64,000 nucleotides of DNA, taken from NCBI RefSeq assembly GCF_024494655.1, contig NZ_JANHDL010000006.1, positions 1-64,000 on the forward strand, read 5' to 3'. Made by a program: the position numbers and the translations under genes. Shown here in pieces: positions 36,382-45,533 of the stretch; the first letter of the stretch is position 1, and each line of letters starts with the position of its first letter. The notes beneath the pieces are model-generated. The model saw only the letters and a list, made by a program, of their open reading frames with translations. It did no database searches and was not told the DNA's origin. The DNA is from Halorubrum laminariae (GTDB lineage: Archaea > Halobacteriota > Halobacteria > Halobacteriales > Haloferacaceae).

Positions 36382-37632
36382 ATGACTCACTCGCGAACCG
36401 TCGAACTGGAGGGCCACATCATCGACAGTGGAACGCTCCAGCGCTGCTTCGGCGCGGTGATGGATCTCGGCGGCTCCTTCGACGTCGAGCGGTTCGACGT
36501 GGGAAAACACGAGACGGAGGAGTCGTACTGCCGGCTGACCGTCACGGCCGACGACGCCGAGACGCTGCGGGCCATCCTCCACGAACTGCACCAGAACGGT
36601 GCGGTCCTCGAAGATCCGAGCGATGTCGAACTCGTCGCCGCACCTGCCGACAGGGTCGTCCCGCCGAACTTCTACTCCACGACGAACCACCCGACTGAGG
36701 TGCTGTACGACGGCGAGTGGATCGAGGTCGAACGCATCGAGATGGACTGCGCGCTGGTCGTCGACCCCGGCGGCGGCTCCGACGATCGACCGCGCGCGTA
36801 CACGAAGGTGCTCAACGCGGTCGAGGCGGGCGACCTCGTCGCGACCGACCAGTCCGGAATTCGCGTTCGACCGCCCGAACGACCGCGAAGCGGCGGCGGC
36901 GCGTTCGGGTTCATGCAGGGCGGCGTCTCCGCCGAACGCCCCTCGCAGTCCACGATCCGGGAGGTCGCGGCGGAACTGCGGGAGGTGAGCGAGACCGGCG
37001 GAAACGTGATGGTCGTCGCCGGACCGGCGGTCATCCACTCGGGCGCGGGCGACGCGCTCGCAGACCTCGTCGAGGCCGGCCACGTCGACGCGCTCTCGGC
37101 CGGCAACGGCTTCGCCACGCACGACCTGGAGCGGTCGCTGTACGGCACCTCGCTCGGGATGGACGTCGAGACGCTCGAACACCCCCGGAAGGGACACAAA
37201 CACCACATCTGGACGATCTCCGAGATCATCCGCGCCGGCGGTATCGAGGCCGCCGTCGACGAGGGGATCGTCACGGACGGCGTGATGTACCAGTGCGTCG
37301 AGAACGACGTCGACGTGGTTCTCGCGGGCTCGATCCGCGACGACGGGCCGCTCCCGGACACGATCACCGACGCGATCGAGGCGCAGGACGCCATCCGCGA
37401 CCAGGCCCACGAGGCCGACATCGTGCTCATGCTCGCCACCCTCCTGCACTCCGTCGCTGTCGGGAACTGCCTCCCGTCGACGACCAAGACCGTCTGCGTC
37501 GACATTAACCCCGCGACCGTCACGCAGCTCCTCGACCGGGGCTCGGCGCAGGCGGTCGGGATGGTAACCGACATCGGAACGTTCGTCCCGGCCCTCACGG
37601 AGTTCGTGCTGGAGGGCGCGGAAGACGCCTGA
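36382..37632 (+). CDS. TIGR00300 family protein (LOR/SDH domain; archaeal ornithine cyclodeaminase type)
   Basis: A 416-residue protein. The N-terminal domain (about 1-105) starts TRTVELEGHIIDSGTLQRCF-like (here HSRTVELEGHIIDSG) with FDVERFDVGKHETEESYC. The C-terminal domain has PPNFYSTTNHPTEVLYDGEW, AGPAVIHSGAGDALADLVEA, LSAGNGFATHDLE, GSIRDDGPLPDT and an NAD-binding-type end (VCVDINPATVTQLLDRGSAQ). A methanogen member of this family has ornithine cyclodeaminase activity, converting ornithine to proline. That role here is likely but untested. Stands alone between the protease and Usp genes. Confidence 0.88.
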   Translation: MTHSRTVELEGHIIDSGTLQRCFGAVMDLGGSFDVERFDVGKHETEESYCRLTVTADDAETLRAILHELHQNGAVLEDPSDVELVAAPADRVVPPNFYSTTNHPTEVLYDGEWIEVERIEMDCALVVDPGGGSDDRPRAYTKVLNAVEAGDLVATDQSGIRVRPPERPRSGGGAFGFMQGGVSAERPSQSTIREVAAELREVSETGGNVMVVAGPAVIHSGAGDALADLVEAGHVDALSAGNGFATHDLERSLYGTSLGMDVETLEHPRKGHKHHIWTISEIIRAGGIEAAVDEGIVTDGVMYQCVENDVDVVLAGSIRDDGPLPDTITDAIEAQDAIRDQAHEADIVLMLATLLHSVAVGNCLPSTTKTVCVDINPATVTQLLDRGSAQAVGMVTDIGTFVPALTEFVLEGAEDA

Positions 37633-37745
37633 GCGTCGCTCGCCGCGCTCGGGTCACCGTCGACGCTTCGAGATCCACCCACGGAGTCCCCGCGGCGCGA
37701 GAACGCTCGACAGGTGTTATGTGGTCCCCGGATCTACCTTCTCGC

Positions 37746-38171
37746 ATGAGCTATCTAGTCGCGACCGACGGATCGACGGAGAGCGACGAGGCCGTCAGAT
37801 ACGCGGCCCGGCAGGCGGTCGCGTTCTACGAGACGTTAGAGATCGTCCACGTGTTGACGCCGGAGTCGGAGCTCGTCGACGGGACGATCGTCCTCCCCGG
37901 CGAGGAGGCGGCCGTCGAGTCCGGAGAAGCCGTTCTCGACACCGCCCGATCGATCGCGGCGGAGGCCGTCGGCGACGAATCGATCGACATCGAGACGCAA
38001 CTGCTCACCGGACGGCCGGCAACCGCGCTCACCGAGTACGCCGACGAAAACCCGGTCGAGGCGATCTACGTCGGTCACCGGGGCCTCACAGAGGAGCGCG
38101 AGCAGGTCGTCGGCAGCGTCGCAAAAAGCGTCGTCGACAAGGCTGATGTTCCCGTGACGGTGATTCGATAG
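37746..38171 (+). CDS. Universal stress protein (UspA family)
   Basis: A 141-residue single-domain Usp. The start MSYLVATDGSTESDEAVRYA has the beta1/Asp motif, and the C-terminus has GHRGLTEEREQVVGSVAKSV, the ATP-binding G-2x-G-9x-G-S/T pattern. ATG at 37746 is preceded by a frame extension that I reject. It likely binds ATP; no direct partner is evident. Confidence 0.92.
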   Translation: MSYLVATDGSTESDEAVRYAARQAVAFYETLEIVHVLTPESELVDGTIVLPGEEAAVESGEAVLDTARSIAAEAVGDESIDIETQLLTGRPATALTEYADENPVEAIYVGHRGLTEEREQVVGSVAKSVVDKADVPVTVIR

Positions 38172-38311
38172 CAATCTCCGACGAAACTGGCCGTAGAGGT
38201 CTTGAAATGTACTTCATTGGGACATACAGCGCCGAGAAAGTGCGTCACAGCCGGCGGCAACGACCGCCATGACCGGTCGTTCAAAGGTCGTGGAGTCTGT
38301 AGGATAAGTCG

Positions 38312-39184
38312 ATGACAGAGGACGCACTCGTTACGGCGGACTGGGTAGAAGACAACCTGGACGCGTTCCAGGACGACGACTCGGACCTCCGACTGGCCGA
38401 GATCAACAACCCGACAGTCACGGACGACTCGGACTATACCCCCTACGAAGAGGGACACATCCCCGGCGCGATCAACTTCCCGTGGGACGAGGTCTTCACC
38501 GACCCGACCGAGCGCGACATCGTCTCGAAGGAGAACTTCGCCGAGCGAAACGGCGAGGCCGGCATCGACGCCGACACGACAGTCGTCGTGTACGGCGGCG
38601 GCCGCGTTCCGAACTGGTTCGCGCTGTTCGGCTACTGGATCTACAAGTACTACGGTCACGAGGACGTACGCGTGATCGACGGCGGGAAGGGCTACTGGGT
38701 CGACAACGATTACCCCCTCTCGACCGAGGAACCCGACTTCACGCCGCGCGACTACGAGGCTCGCGGTCCCTTCGAGAGCGTCCGCGCGTACAAAGACGAC
38801 ATCGACAACGCGATCGAAGACGGACTCCCGATGGTCGACGTTCGCTCGCCTGAGGAGTTCTCCGGCGAAGTCATCGCGCCCGAGGGCCTCATGGAGACGG
38901 CCCAGCGTGGCGGTCACATCCCCGGTGCCAGCAGCGTTCCCATCGGCACCACCCTGAACGAGGACGGCACGTTCAAGAGCGCCGACGAACTGCGCGAGCT
39001 GTACGCTGACGCCGGCGTCGACGGGAACGAGTCGACGATCACCTACTGCCGCGTCGGCGAGCGCTCGTCGATCGAGTGGTTCCTCCTGAGCGAACTGCTC
39101 GGCTACGACGACGTTCGAAACTACGACGGTTCGTGGACCGAGTGGGGCAACCTCGTCGGCGCGCCGATCGAGACGGGCGAGTAA
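38312..39184 (+). CDS. Thiosulfate sulfurtransferase (tandem rhodanese)
   Basis: A 290-residue protein of two rhodanese domains. The N-terminal domain (about 10-135) has EGHIPGAINFPWDEVF but no active Cys in its loop (VVVYGGGRVPN). The C-terminal domain (about 155-285) has MVDVRSPEEFSG, GHIPGASSVPIG and the active-site loop YCRVGERSS. It transfers sulfane sulfur from thiosulfate, or possibly 3-mercaptopyruvate, to acceptors. The CRxGxR loop indicates the thiosulfate type. Confidence 0.93.
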   Translation: MTEDALVTADWVEDNLDAFQDDDSDLRLAEINNPTVTDDSDYTPYEEGHIPGAINFPWDEVFTDPTERDIVSKENFAERNGEAGIDADTTVVVYGGGRVPNWFALFGYWIYKYYGHEDVRVIDGGKGYWVDNDYPLSTEEPDFTPRDYEARGPFESVRAYKDDIDNAIEDGLPMVDVRSPEEFSGEVIAPEGLMETAQRGGHIPGASSVPIGTTLNEDGTFKSADELRELYADAGVDGNESTITYCRVGERSSIEWFLLSELLGYDDVRNYDGSWTEWGNLVGAPIETGE

Positions 39185-39323
39185 CCCCGATCCGATCGCG
39201 TACCGTTCGGTACGCGACTCGCTTCACCGACACAATTTTTCGCGCTCGTCGATCTCGAAGCGCCTGCGATCCTCATGTGAACAGCCGAGCGGGGCGAGGT
39301 CGATCGATGACCGCGCGTTGCTC

Positions 39324-39659
39324 TCAGGCCGGATCGGCTTTCGTCACTTCGACCGTGACGGTTTCGGGATCGACGCCGATCCGGGCGAACTGCGTCCTGA
39401 CATGGTCTTTCGCGGCGTCGATCGCCGCGGACTTGGTGTCGAACCCGCGCGGCATCGGTTCCTCGAAGGCGACGCGGATCTCCTCGCCGTCGACGCGCAG
39501 CGCTGACCCGCCGCTTTCGACCTGATAAAAGGAGTCACACACCCAGACGTACGGTGCGTCCTCGTCGGGGGCCCCTTTGTAGGTAGGCGGATCCTCGCCG
39601 CGCTCGAACACCGTCCCGGTGAGATCGGTCCCACCACCGCTGCCGCGAACGAGTATCAT
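39324..39659 (-). CDS. Conserved haloarchaeal protein of unknown function
   Basis: A 111-residue acidic protein with no membrane segment. It contains a Gly-rich start (MILVRGSGGGTDLTGTVFE), APYVWVCDSFYQVESGG, VDGEEIRVAFEEPMPRGFD and a helical end (DAAKDHVRTQFARIGVDPET). It looks like a small alpha/beta domain. It is divergent from the HerA-like ATPase gene (101 bp between starts), which may hint at a link. Function unknown. Confidence 0.75.
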   Translation of the reverse strand: MILVRGSGGGTDLTGTVFERGEDPPTYKGAPDEDAPYVWVCDSFYQVESGGSALRVDGEEIRVAFEEPMPRGFDTKSAAIDAAKDHVRTQFARIGVDPETVTVEVTKADPA

Positions 39660-39760
39660 GTCATCGATACGGTCCCAACACTGAAAAGGAGTCCGCGGCT
39701 CGAGGCCGCGGCAGCGCTGGCAGGGGAAACGCTTTCGGTGTGGACGGCGGTGGATATCAC

Positions 39761-41686
39761 ATGACGCTGGAGGATTTTACCGAGTTCGGCGAAGACGCCG
39801 CGGATGCCGACGATTTCGACGATGCCGACGGGTCGGTGTCCTCGGACCGCGACGACACCGACTCGTCGGCAGGCGTCGGCGACACCGCTGTCGACCCGAA
39901 CGCAGAGGCTGCCGACTCGAACGTGGAGACCGCCGCCGACCCGGATCTCGACACCGACACGACTTCCGACGCGGACACCGAGTCGTTCGCGGCCTACGAC
40001 GTGGAGCCCGCCGGCGACGACAGGGGGCTCGGCGTCGTCTCCGTCTCGCAGGGCCTGCGAGTCGCCGAGGAAGCCGACGAAACGACGCTGAAGGCGTTCG
40101 TTACGACGGGGAACCGAGAGGCCGTCAGGCTCGGGACGTATCTGTTGGTCCCGTATCCTGACGGCGAGCGTCTCTTTTGCCGGATCACGGGATTGGAGTA
40201 CGCTCAAGAGTTTCAGTCGGACGACGCCACGGAGATCCACGCCCGGCGGCAGATGCGTCGGGACGACTTCGCCGAGCGCGACTACAAGTTCATGGCCGAA
40301 CTGGAGCCGATGTCGGTGATATACGGCGACGGCGACGACATGAAACGTCGGATGACGGACCGGGTGCCGAAGCCGGGCGCGGTCGTCGAGGAGGCGGCTG
40401 ACGACGCCGAGATCAAGACGGGGCTCAAGATTCCCGACGAGGGCGTCTTCCTCGGGCATCTCTCCGTGGGCGGCGAGAAAGTACGGACCGCCGCCCAACC
40501 GCCCACGGTCGACTACCGGGTAAAAGACGACTACGCCGACGGCGATCCGCTCGCGTTCCGGCACACCCTCGTCGCCGGCGGCACCGGGTCCGGGAAGACC
40601 CACGCGTCGAAGAACGTCCTCCGCCAGTACCTCGACGACGACCGAACCTACCCGACCGGTGACGGTCGGGAGTCGCGGATGGCGGTCGTCCAGTTCGACC
40701 CGCAAGACGAGTACGCGCAGATGCACGACGACAACCCCGCGATCGACGCCGACACCGCGCGACGGTTGGAGCGCGAGGGGATCGCTCACGGCGGCCACGA
40801 CGACACCGTCGCGCTGGTGCCGCGCGTCGCGAACGCGGCGTATCCGGGCGAGGGTCACCGCGCGGAGCGCGTCGAGTTCACGATCCCCTTCTCGCTCGCG
40901 CGCGACATGCCGTGGCTCGTCGCCGGCTCCGGGCTCAACGAGAACCAGTATCCGGCGCTTTTGACCCTCCTGAACCGCTTCTTCCGCGACTACGGCGACT
41001 CGGGAACCTACAGTCAGTTTCTCTCGTACCTCGACGACCCGGCGCTCAAAGAGGAACTCGACGAGAGCGGGAGAGTCCACGAGGCGACGTTTGACGCCGT
41101 GAAACGCCGCGTTCGGGGGGTTCCCGGCGGTGTGTTCGACCAAGACGCGAAGCCGATCACGGAGCTTGACCACACGCTCGTCCGGCCCGGCGGGCTCTCC
41201 GTGATCCCGACCTACCACCTGCCCACGTCGCGACAGAAGGAGATCGTCGTGCTCGCGGTCGCGGGGCTGCTCGTCGACGACAAGCTCTCGAACGACCCCG
41301 AAAGCGACCGGATCGAAGAGACGCCGCTACTCATCGGAATGGACGAGGCCCACAACTTCCTCTCCGACGCCGACAACGTGCAGGCCCGGAAGGTCGTCCA
41401 GAAGTTCACCGAAGCGGCGAAGCAGGGCCGAAAGGAGCGGCTCGGCCTCTTCTTGATCACTCAGGATCCGCAGGACATCGCCGAGCCGGTGTTCAAACAG
41501 GTGAACACGAAGGTCGTCTTGAACCTCGGCGACGAGGACGCCATACAGAGCGTGAACATCCCCTCGAACCTCGCCGGGAAGGTCCCGTACATGGAGAAGG
41601 GACAGATGGTCGTCTACTCGCCGGACAACTCCGAACCCGTGGAGCTGATCGGCCTCGCGACGTGTGTGACTCGTCACGGGAGCTAG
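39761..41686 (+). CDS. HerA-like ATPase (DUF87 family)
   Basis: A 641-residue protein. An acidic low-complexity head (about 1-85) precedes a HAS-barrel-like domain and the ATPase core. Walker A is AGGTGSGKTHASKN, Walker B is LLIGMDEAHNFL, and an Arg-rich sensor region is KQGRKERLGLFLITQDPQDI. HerA-type motor proteins act on DNA ends with NurA, but no nurA is adjacent, so a DNA-repair role is unproved. ATG at 39761 gives MTLEDFTEFGED; the frame upstream is short and unlikely. Confidence 0.9.
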   Translation: MTLEDFTEFGEDAADADDFDDADGSVSSDRDDTDSSAGVGDTAVDPNAEAADSNVETAADPDLDTDTTSDADTESFAAYDVEPAGDDRGLGVVSVSQGLRVAEEADETTLKAFVTTGNREAVRLGTYLLVPYPDGERLFCRITGLEYAQEFQSDDATEIHARRQMRRDDFAERDYKFMAELEPMSVIYGDGDDMKRRMTDRVPKPGAVVEEAADDAEIKTGLKIPDEGVFLGHLSVGGEKVRTAAQPPTVDYRVKDDYADGDPLAFRHTLVAGGTGSGKTHASKNVLRQYLDDDRTYPTGDGRESRMAVVQFDPQDEYAQMHDDNPAIDADTARRLEREGIAHGGHDDTVALVPRVANAAYPGEGHRAERVEFTIPFSLARDMPWLVAGSGLNENQYPALLTLLNRFFRDYGDSGTYSQFLSYLDDPALKEELDESGRVHEATFDAVKRRVRGVPGGVFDQDAKPITELDHTLVRPGGLSVIPTYHLPTSRQKEIVVLAVAGLLVDDKLSNDPESDRIEETPLLIGMDEAHNFLSDADNVQARKVVQKFTEAAKQGRKERLGLFLITQDPQDIAEPVFKQVNTKVVLNLGDEDAIQSVNIPSNLAGKVPYMEKGQMVVYSPDNSEPVELIGLATCVTRHGS

Positions 41687-41752
41687 CCGGAAGCTAGTCG
41701 AGGGTGTGGCCCGCCACGGGACCTTTTTCAGGCAACCGGCCGAACCGCCGGT

Positions 41753-42202
41753 ATGGCCAAGCGCATCCTCGTGGCGATCGACGGATCGGCGGAGGCGGTC
41801 GAGGCACTGTCGTTCGCGGCGACGGAGTGGCCGGACGCCGACCTGACGGCACTCCACGTTATCAATCCCGCAGATTCGACGACCGGCGCGGAGGGCGGAT
41901 TCCCCGGCGCGGTCGACCAGTGGTACGACAGCGCCAAGCAGCGCGGCGAGCGAATCTTACGCGAGGCGACCGATGCCGTCGACCGCGAGGTCGACACCAG
42001 ACTGGAGGTCGGCAGACCGACGGGGACTATCCTCGCCGTCGCCAACGGCGAACAGGCGATCGGCGACGACGAGGAGCCAGCGCCGTTCGACCACGTCGTG
42101 CTCGCGAGTCAGGGCCGGACCGGCCTCTCGCGGGTACTCCTCGGGAGCGTCGCCGAGGGCGTCGTCCGACGTTCGGAGGTGCCGGTCACGGTCGTGCGCT
42201 GA
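41753..42202 (+). CDS. Universal stress protein (UspA family)
   Basis: A 149-residue Usp domain protein. The N-terminus is AKRILVAIDGSAEAVEALSF and the ATP-binding end is ASQGRTGLSRVLLGSVAEGV followed by SEVPVTVV. It follows the HerA-like gene by 66 bp on the same strand. About 30% alike by eye to the Usp at 37746; likely a separate subfamily. Confidence 0.92.
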   Translation: MAKRILVAIDGSAEAVEALSFAATEWPDADLTALHVINPADSTTGAEGGFPGAVDQWYDSAKQRGERILREATDAVDREVDTRLEVGRPTGTILAVANGEQAIGDDEEPAPFDHVVLASQGRTGLSRVLLGSVAEGVVRRSEVPVTVVR

Positions 42203-42283
42203 CGGCTCGTGCGGTCACTCACGTAGTGATCCTCGGGTCGCCTGCGCTCGCTCCGTTTCTCGCCCCGCTCAGTCTCCCCGTAC

Positions 42284-42571
42284 TCACTCTTCGGCTCGTT
42301 CGGCGGCGACGACTTCACCGACCATCGTCCAGCCGTCGTCGTCGGGACCGGATCGGCCAAGCAGGATCCGCTCGTAGTCGTCGGAAGATATCAGGCGGAA
42401 GTCGGCGTCCGCGTCCTCGTCCGTCCGCGCGCCCTCGCCGCGGAACTCTCTCTGGAAGAACTCTGTTGAGGTGAACTCGAAGACGCCAACCTCGCCGTCG
42501 TCGAACTCCAGCCGCACTAGGCGCGGCTGAACGTTGTGAATCCGCTTCGCGACGGGATTGAGGTCGGGCAT
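42284..42571 (-). CDS. Conserved haloarchaeal protein of unknown function
   Basis: A 95-residue acidic protein: MPDLNPVAKRIHNVQPRLVR, EFDDGEVGVFEFTSTEFFQ, FRLISSDDYERILLGRSG, then WTMVGEVVAAERAEE. It has no membrane segment. It seems a single beta-rich domain. It lies convergent to the second Usp gene and 192 bp downstream of uL11 on the same strand. Function unknown. Confidence 0.72.
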   Translation of the reverse strand: MPDLNPVAKRIHNVQPRLVRLEFDDGEVGVFEFTSTEFFQREFRGEGARTDEDADADFRLISSDDYERILLGRSGPDDDGWTMVGEVVAAERAEE

Positions 42572-42762
42572 GTCATCGACTCAGCGCGTGTCGGATAAAA
42601 ATCCGATGGCGACCACGAGTCGGAATATCGTGGCACGGAAGCGCCCTCGTGTGGAAGTGACGCTGCACAGCGATACCCTCACTCGGAGGCAACGCTGCGC
42701 GCGGAGAAGACACTACGCCGAGACACATCAATACCGCCGGGAGAAACCGCGGAGGACCGAAG

Positions 42763-43239
42763 TTAGGCGGCGAGAACGTCGTCGTACTCGCCGGCGTCGA
42801 CGCGGTCGTCGAACGTCCGGGCGTCCTCGCCCTCGATCGTGACACCGAGGGAGGCGCAGGTTCCGCCGACTTCCTTGGCGGCGTTTTTCGTGTCGTACGC
42901 GAGCAGGTCGCTCGACTTCTGCTCTGCGACTTTCTTCACCTGTTCGACCGACATGTCCGCGACGAAGTCCTTCTGGGGCTCACCGGAGCCGGTCTCGAAG
43001 CCCGCTTCGTCTTTGACGAGCTCCGCAGTCGGCGGGACGCCGACCTCGATCGTGAACGAGCCGTCGTCGTCGTACTCGATCGTGACGGGGACTTCCATCC
43101 CGTCGAACGCAGCGGTCTCCTCGTTGATCTGGGACACGACATCCTGTACGTCCACCGGCGTCGGTCCGAGCTCGGGACCGAGCGGCGGGCCGGGATTGGC
43201 CTGCCCGCCGGGGACGAGCGCTTCGATAGTTCCAGCCAT
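42763..43239 (-). CDS. rpl11: Large subunit ribosomal protein uL11
   Basis: A 158-residue protein: start MAGTIEALVPGGQANPGPPL (the GGxAxPxPPLGPxLG motif), the linker, and the C-terminal rRNA-binding domain (KDFVADMSVEQVKKVAEQK; KEVGGTCASLGVTIEGEDAR). It binds 23S rRNA at the GTPase centre. ATG at 43239 is the family start, with a TATA-like box about 27 bp upstream. Haloarchaeal uL11 is sometimes near L1/L10/L12 genes; here it stands alone. Confidence 0.97.
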   Translation of the reverse strand: MAGTIEALVPGGQANPGPPLGPELGPTPVDVQDVVSQINEETAAFDGMEVPVTIEYDDDGSFTIEVGVPPTAELVKDEAGFETGSGEPQKDFVADMSVEQVKKVAEQKSSDLLAYDTKNAAKEVGGTCASLGVTIEGEDARTFDDRVDAGEYDDVLAA

Positions 43240-43262
43240 GTCCGTACGAACCCGGTGACGAC

Positions 43263-43268
43263 TTTTAA
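43263..43268 (-). promoter_or_regulatory. TATA-like box of uL11 gene
   Basis: The minus strand reads gttaaaagtc, centred about 27 bp before the uL11 ATG, the leaderless spacing. Confidence 0.5.
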
Positions 43269-43441
43269 CGGTTGTTCTTTCGGGCAGCGGGCGATAGCGG
43301 TTCGCACACGCCGTTCGTCCAGTCGGTCGTCGGTTTGTTTTCGGCACACTCCGCTCTCCGATCCGGACGCGGCCAGCTGTCGCTATGGGAAGTAGAACAG
43401 TCGAAAAGCCGATACAACCTATCGAACGCCGCTGTCAGCGG

Positions 43442-43636
43442 TTACAGACGGGTGACGTTCGTCGCGCGCGGACCCTTGTCCGCTTCCTCGATGTCGAACT
43501 CGACTTCCTGACCCTCTTCGAGGTCCGGGCCGCCGACGTCCTCCATGTGGAAGAACACGTCTTCGTCTGCGTCGTCAGTCTCGATAAATCCGTAGCCGCC
43601 AGTGTCGTTGAAGAAGTCAACTTCGCCTTTCGCCAT
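43442..43636 (-). CDS. cspA: Cold-shock domain protein
   Basis: A 64-residue cold-shock domain. RNP1-like sequence GGYGFIETD and RNP2-like DVFFHMEDV are present, with the C-terminal GPRATNVTRL. It binds single-stranded nucleic acid as an RNA chaperone. A TATA-like box lies about 29 bp upstream (43662-43669). It is divergent from sdhC. Confidence 0.95.
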   Translation of the reverse strand: MAKGEVDFFNDTGGYGFIETDDADEDVFFHMEDVGGPDLEEGQEVEFDIEEADKGPRATNVTRL

Positions 43637-43661
43637 TGCGTCTGTACAGGCGGGCGGACCA

Positions 43662-43669
43662 CATAAAAG
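43662..43669 (-). promoter_or_regulatory. TATA-like box of cspA
   Basis: The minus strand reads cttttatg, centred about 29 bp before the cspA ATG at 43636. Confidence 0.55.
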
Positions 43670-43754
43670 CCTTCCGTGAGCACTGCCAGCGTGCGAGTCG
43701 TAACCACGAGAGGGATCCGCACGAAAAACGCCGGAGTCCGCCGTGTTAGTAACT

Positions 43755-43760
43755 ACTATA
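43755..43760 (+). promoter_or_regulatory. TATA-like box of the sdh operon
   Basis: The sequence actata is centred about 29 bp before the sdhC ATG at 43786. It lies in the 149-bp spacer shared with cspA, so the two promoters are divergent. Confidence 0.5.
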
Positions 43761-43785
43761 CGACCCCGGTTCAGAACCGTTAGGT

Positions 43786-44211
43786 ATGAGTCAGTCGTAC
43801 AATCGAGGCCTCATCGAGGACTTCAGCCGCTGGCGGGAGTTCGAGGCCGGAATGTGGGCGTGGATTTTTCACAAGTTCACGGGGTGGGTGCTCATCGGCT
43901 ACCTGTTCACCCACATCGCCGTGTTGAGTACCGGAATCCCGGCGGCAGGCGCGAGCGAGGCCGTGCTAATGGCGGGCGAAGACGTGTACACTCAGACGAT
44001 CGTCAGTTTGGAGGGGCTGCTCTTGGTGCGGATCCTCGAAGTCGGTCTCCTCGCGGTCGCCGTCTTTCACATGCTCAACGGCGCGCGGCTCCTCCTCGTC
44101 GATCTGGGCGTCGGGCTCGACGCGCAGGACAAGAGCTTCTACGCGTCGCTGCTCTTGACGGGGGCGATCACGGTCGCGTCGGTGCCGACGTTCATCGGGG
44201 GTGCGTTCTGA
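43786..44211 (+). CDS. sdhC: Succinate dehydrogenase cytochrome b subunit
   Basis: A 141-residue membrane subunit with three hydrophobic segments ([58 protein letters not shown]). His residues in FTHIAV and VFHMLNG are candidate haem b ligands. It anchors SdhAB and passes electrons to menaquinone. Its stop is followed by the sdhD ATG after one base, so the genes are coupled. Confidence 0.94.
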   Translation: MSQSYNRGLIEDFSRWREFEAGMWAWIFHKFTGWVLIGYLFTHIAVLSTGIPAAGASEAVLMAGEDVYTQTIVSLEGLLLVRILEVGLLAVAVFHMLNGARLLLVDLGVGLDAQDKSFYASLLLTGAITVASVPTFIGGAF

Positions 44212-44212
44212 G

Positions 44213-44587
44213 ATGGCCGAGCGCTACTCCTCGTTCCAGTCCGGCAGCCGGATGTGGCTTCTCCAGCGCGTCACGGCGGCGTTCCTGCTCGTGGTGTTGG
44301 CGTTCCACTTCTTCCTGCTCCACTTTGTCCACCACGCCGACGAGGTCTCGTTCCTCGCGAGTTCGGCGCGGATGGAGACGCTGAGCTACTACTCGCTGAT
44401 GATCCTGTTCCTCGTGACGGCGACGTTCCACGGCGTCAACGGCGTGTACAACGCGCTCGTCAATCAGGGGTTGACCGGTACCAAACGGACGGTCATCAAG
44501 TGGACGCTCGTCGCCGCGAGCGCCGTGCTGGTGTTCCAGGGGATTCGAACCGCGAACGCGTGGGCGGGCGGCTTCCCGCTCTTGTAA
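44213..44587 (+). CDS. sdhD: Succinate dehydrogenase membrane anchor subunit
   Basis: A 124-residue protein with three hydrophobic segments (AAFLLVVLAFHFFLLHFVHH; YYSLMILFLVTATFHGVNGV; IKWTLVAASAVLVFQGIR). The His-rich FHFFLLHFVHHADE and FHGVNG could bind haem or quinone. ATG at 44213 lies 1 bp after the sdhC stop; an earlier in-frame start inside sdhC is less likely. Four bases separate it from sdhB. Confidence 0.93.
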   Translation: MAERYSSFQSGSRMWLLQRVTAAFLLVVLAFHFFLLHFVHHADEVSFLASSARMETLSYYSLMILFLVTATFHGVNGVYNALVNQGLTGTKRTVIKWTLVAASAVLVFQGIRTANAWAGGFPLL

Positions 44588-44591
44588 GACA

Positions 44592-45482
44592 ATGAGTACG
44601 CAGATACCACAACAGACCGAGGAATCGAGTGAGACGGAGACAGAGCCCGAGGCCGCCTCGAAGGGCGACGAGCGACGCGCGGAAAAACGTCGCCGGGCGG
44701 CCGAGGAGCGCGAACGCAAACAGGCCGAGGAGGCCGAAAAGGCGGCAGCGGACGACGAAACTATCGAGCTGAAGGTGTTCCGGTACGACCCCGAAGTGGA
44801 GGGCAAACAGGAGCCGCGGTTCGACACGTTCCACGTCCCGTTTACGAAGGGGATGACCGTCCTCGACGCGCTTATGTACTCGCGGGACACGTACGACTCT
44901 TCGCTCACTTTCCGGCACTCCTGCCGGCAAGCCGTCTGCGGCTCCGACGCGATGTTCGTCAACGGCGGACAGAAGCTCGCGTGCAAGACCCAGATCGCCG
45001 ACCTCGAACAGCCGATTCGCGTCGAGCCGCTCCCACATGCGGACGTTCGAAAGGATCTGGTCGTCGACATGGAGCACTTCTACGAGCAGATGGAGGCGGT
45101 CGAGCCGTACTTCCAGACGAACGAGTACCCCGACGGCGAACTCGAAGAACAGCGGCAGACGCGGGAGAACCGCGAGAAGGTGAAGATGTCCACGCGCTGT
45201 ATCTGGTGTAGCGCGTGTATGTCCTCGTGTAACATCGCTGCGGGCGACAACGAGTACCTCGGTCCCGCCGCGATCAACAAGGCGTACCGGTTCGCCATGG
45301 ACGAGCGCGAGGGAGAAGAGATCAAACAGAAGCGGTTGGAGATAATTGAGCAGGAACACGGCGTCTGGCGGTGTCAGACGCAGTTCTCCTGTACGGAGGT
45401 CTGTCCCAAGGACATCCCGCTGACCGAGCATATTCAGGAACTGAAGCGCGAGGCGGTCAAGAACAATCTGAAGTTCTGGTAA
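44592..45482 (+). CDS. sdhB: Succinate dehydrogenase iron-sulfur subunit
   Basis: A 296-residue SdhB. The first ~55 residues are a charged Glu/Lys/Arg-rich helical extension (DERRAEKRRRAAEERERKQA). The 2Fe-2S ligands are in HSCRQAVCGSDAMF and LACKT, with Asp at the third ligand position as in E. coli SdhB. The 4Fe-4S site is CIWCSACMSSCN and the 3Fe-4S site CQTQFSCTEVCPKDIP. It relays electrons from FAD to the membrane subunits. The family is usually about 240 residues, so the extension accounts for the extra length. Confidence 0.96.
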   Translation: MSTQIPQQTEESSETETEPEAASKGDERRAEKRRRAAEERERKQAEEAEKAAADDETIELKVFRYDPEVEGKQEPRFDTFHVPFTKGMTVLDALMYSRDTYDSSLTFRHSCRQAVCGSDAMFVNGGQKLACKTQIADLEQPIRVEPLPHADVRKDLVVDMEHFYEQMEAVEPYFQTNEYPDGELEEQRQTRENREKVKMSTRCIWCSACMSSCNIAAGDNEYLGPAAINKAYRFAMDEREGEEIKQKRLEIIEQEHGVWRCQTQFSCTEVCPKDIPLTEHIQELKREAVKNNLKFW

Positions 45483-45533
45483 CACTGAGAGACACGCTCA
45501 AGGGACTCTGGAACTAATCACCGATATATTACA

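Noticed and set aside
34423..37449. A 1008-codon open frame on the minus strand across the protease and TIGR00300 genes
   Set aside because: It is antisense to two well-supported plus-strand genes and its translation is Arg/Asp/Val-rich noise. High GC3 bias removes stop codons from this antisense frame.
39656..41218. A 520-codon minus-strand frame opposite the HerA-like ATPase
   Set aside because: No protein motif and typical shadow composition; the plus strand carries Walker motifs and a full ATPase domain.
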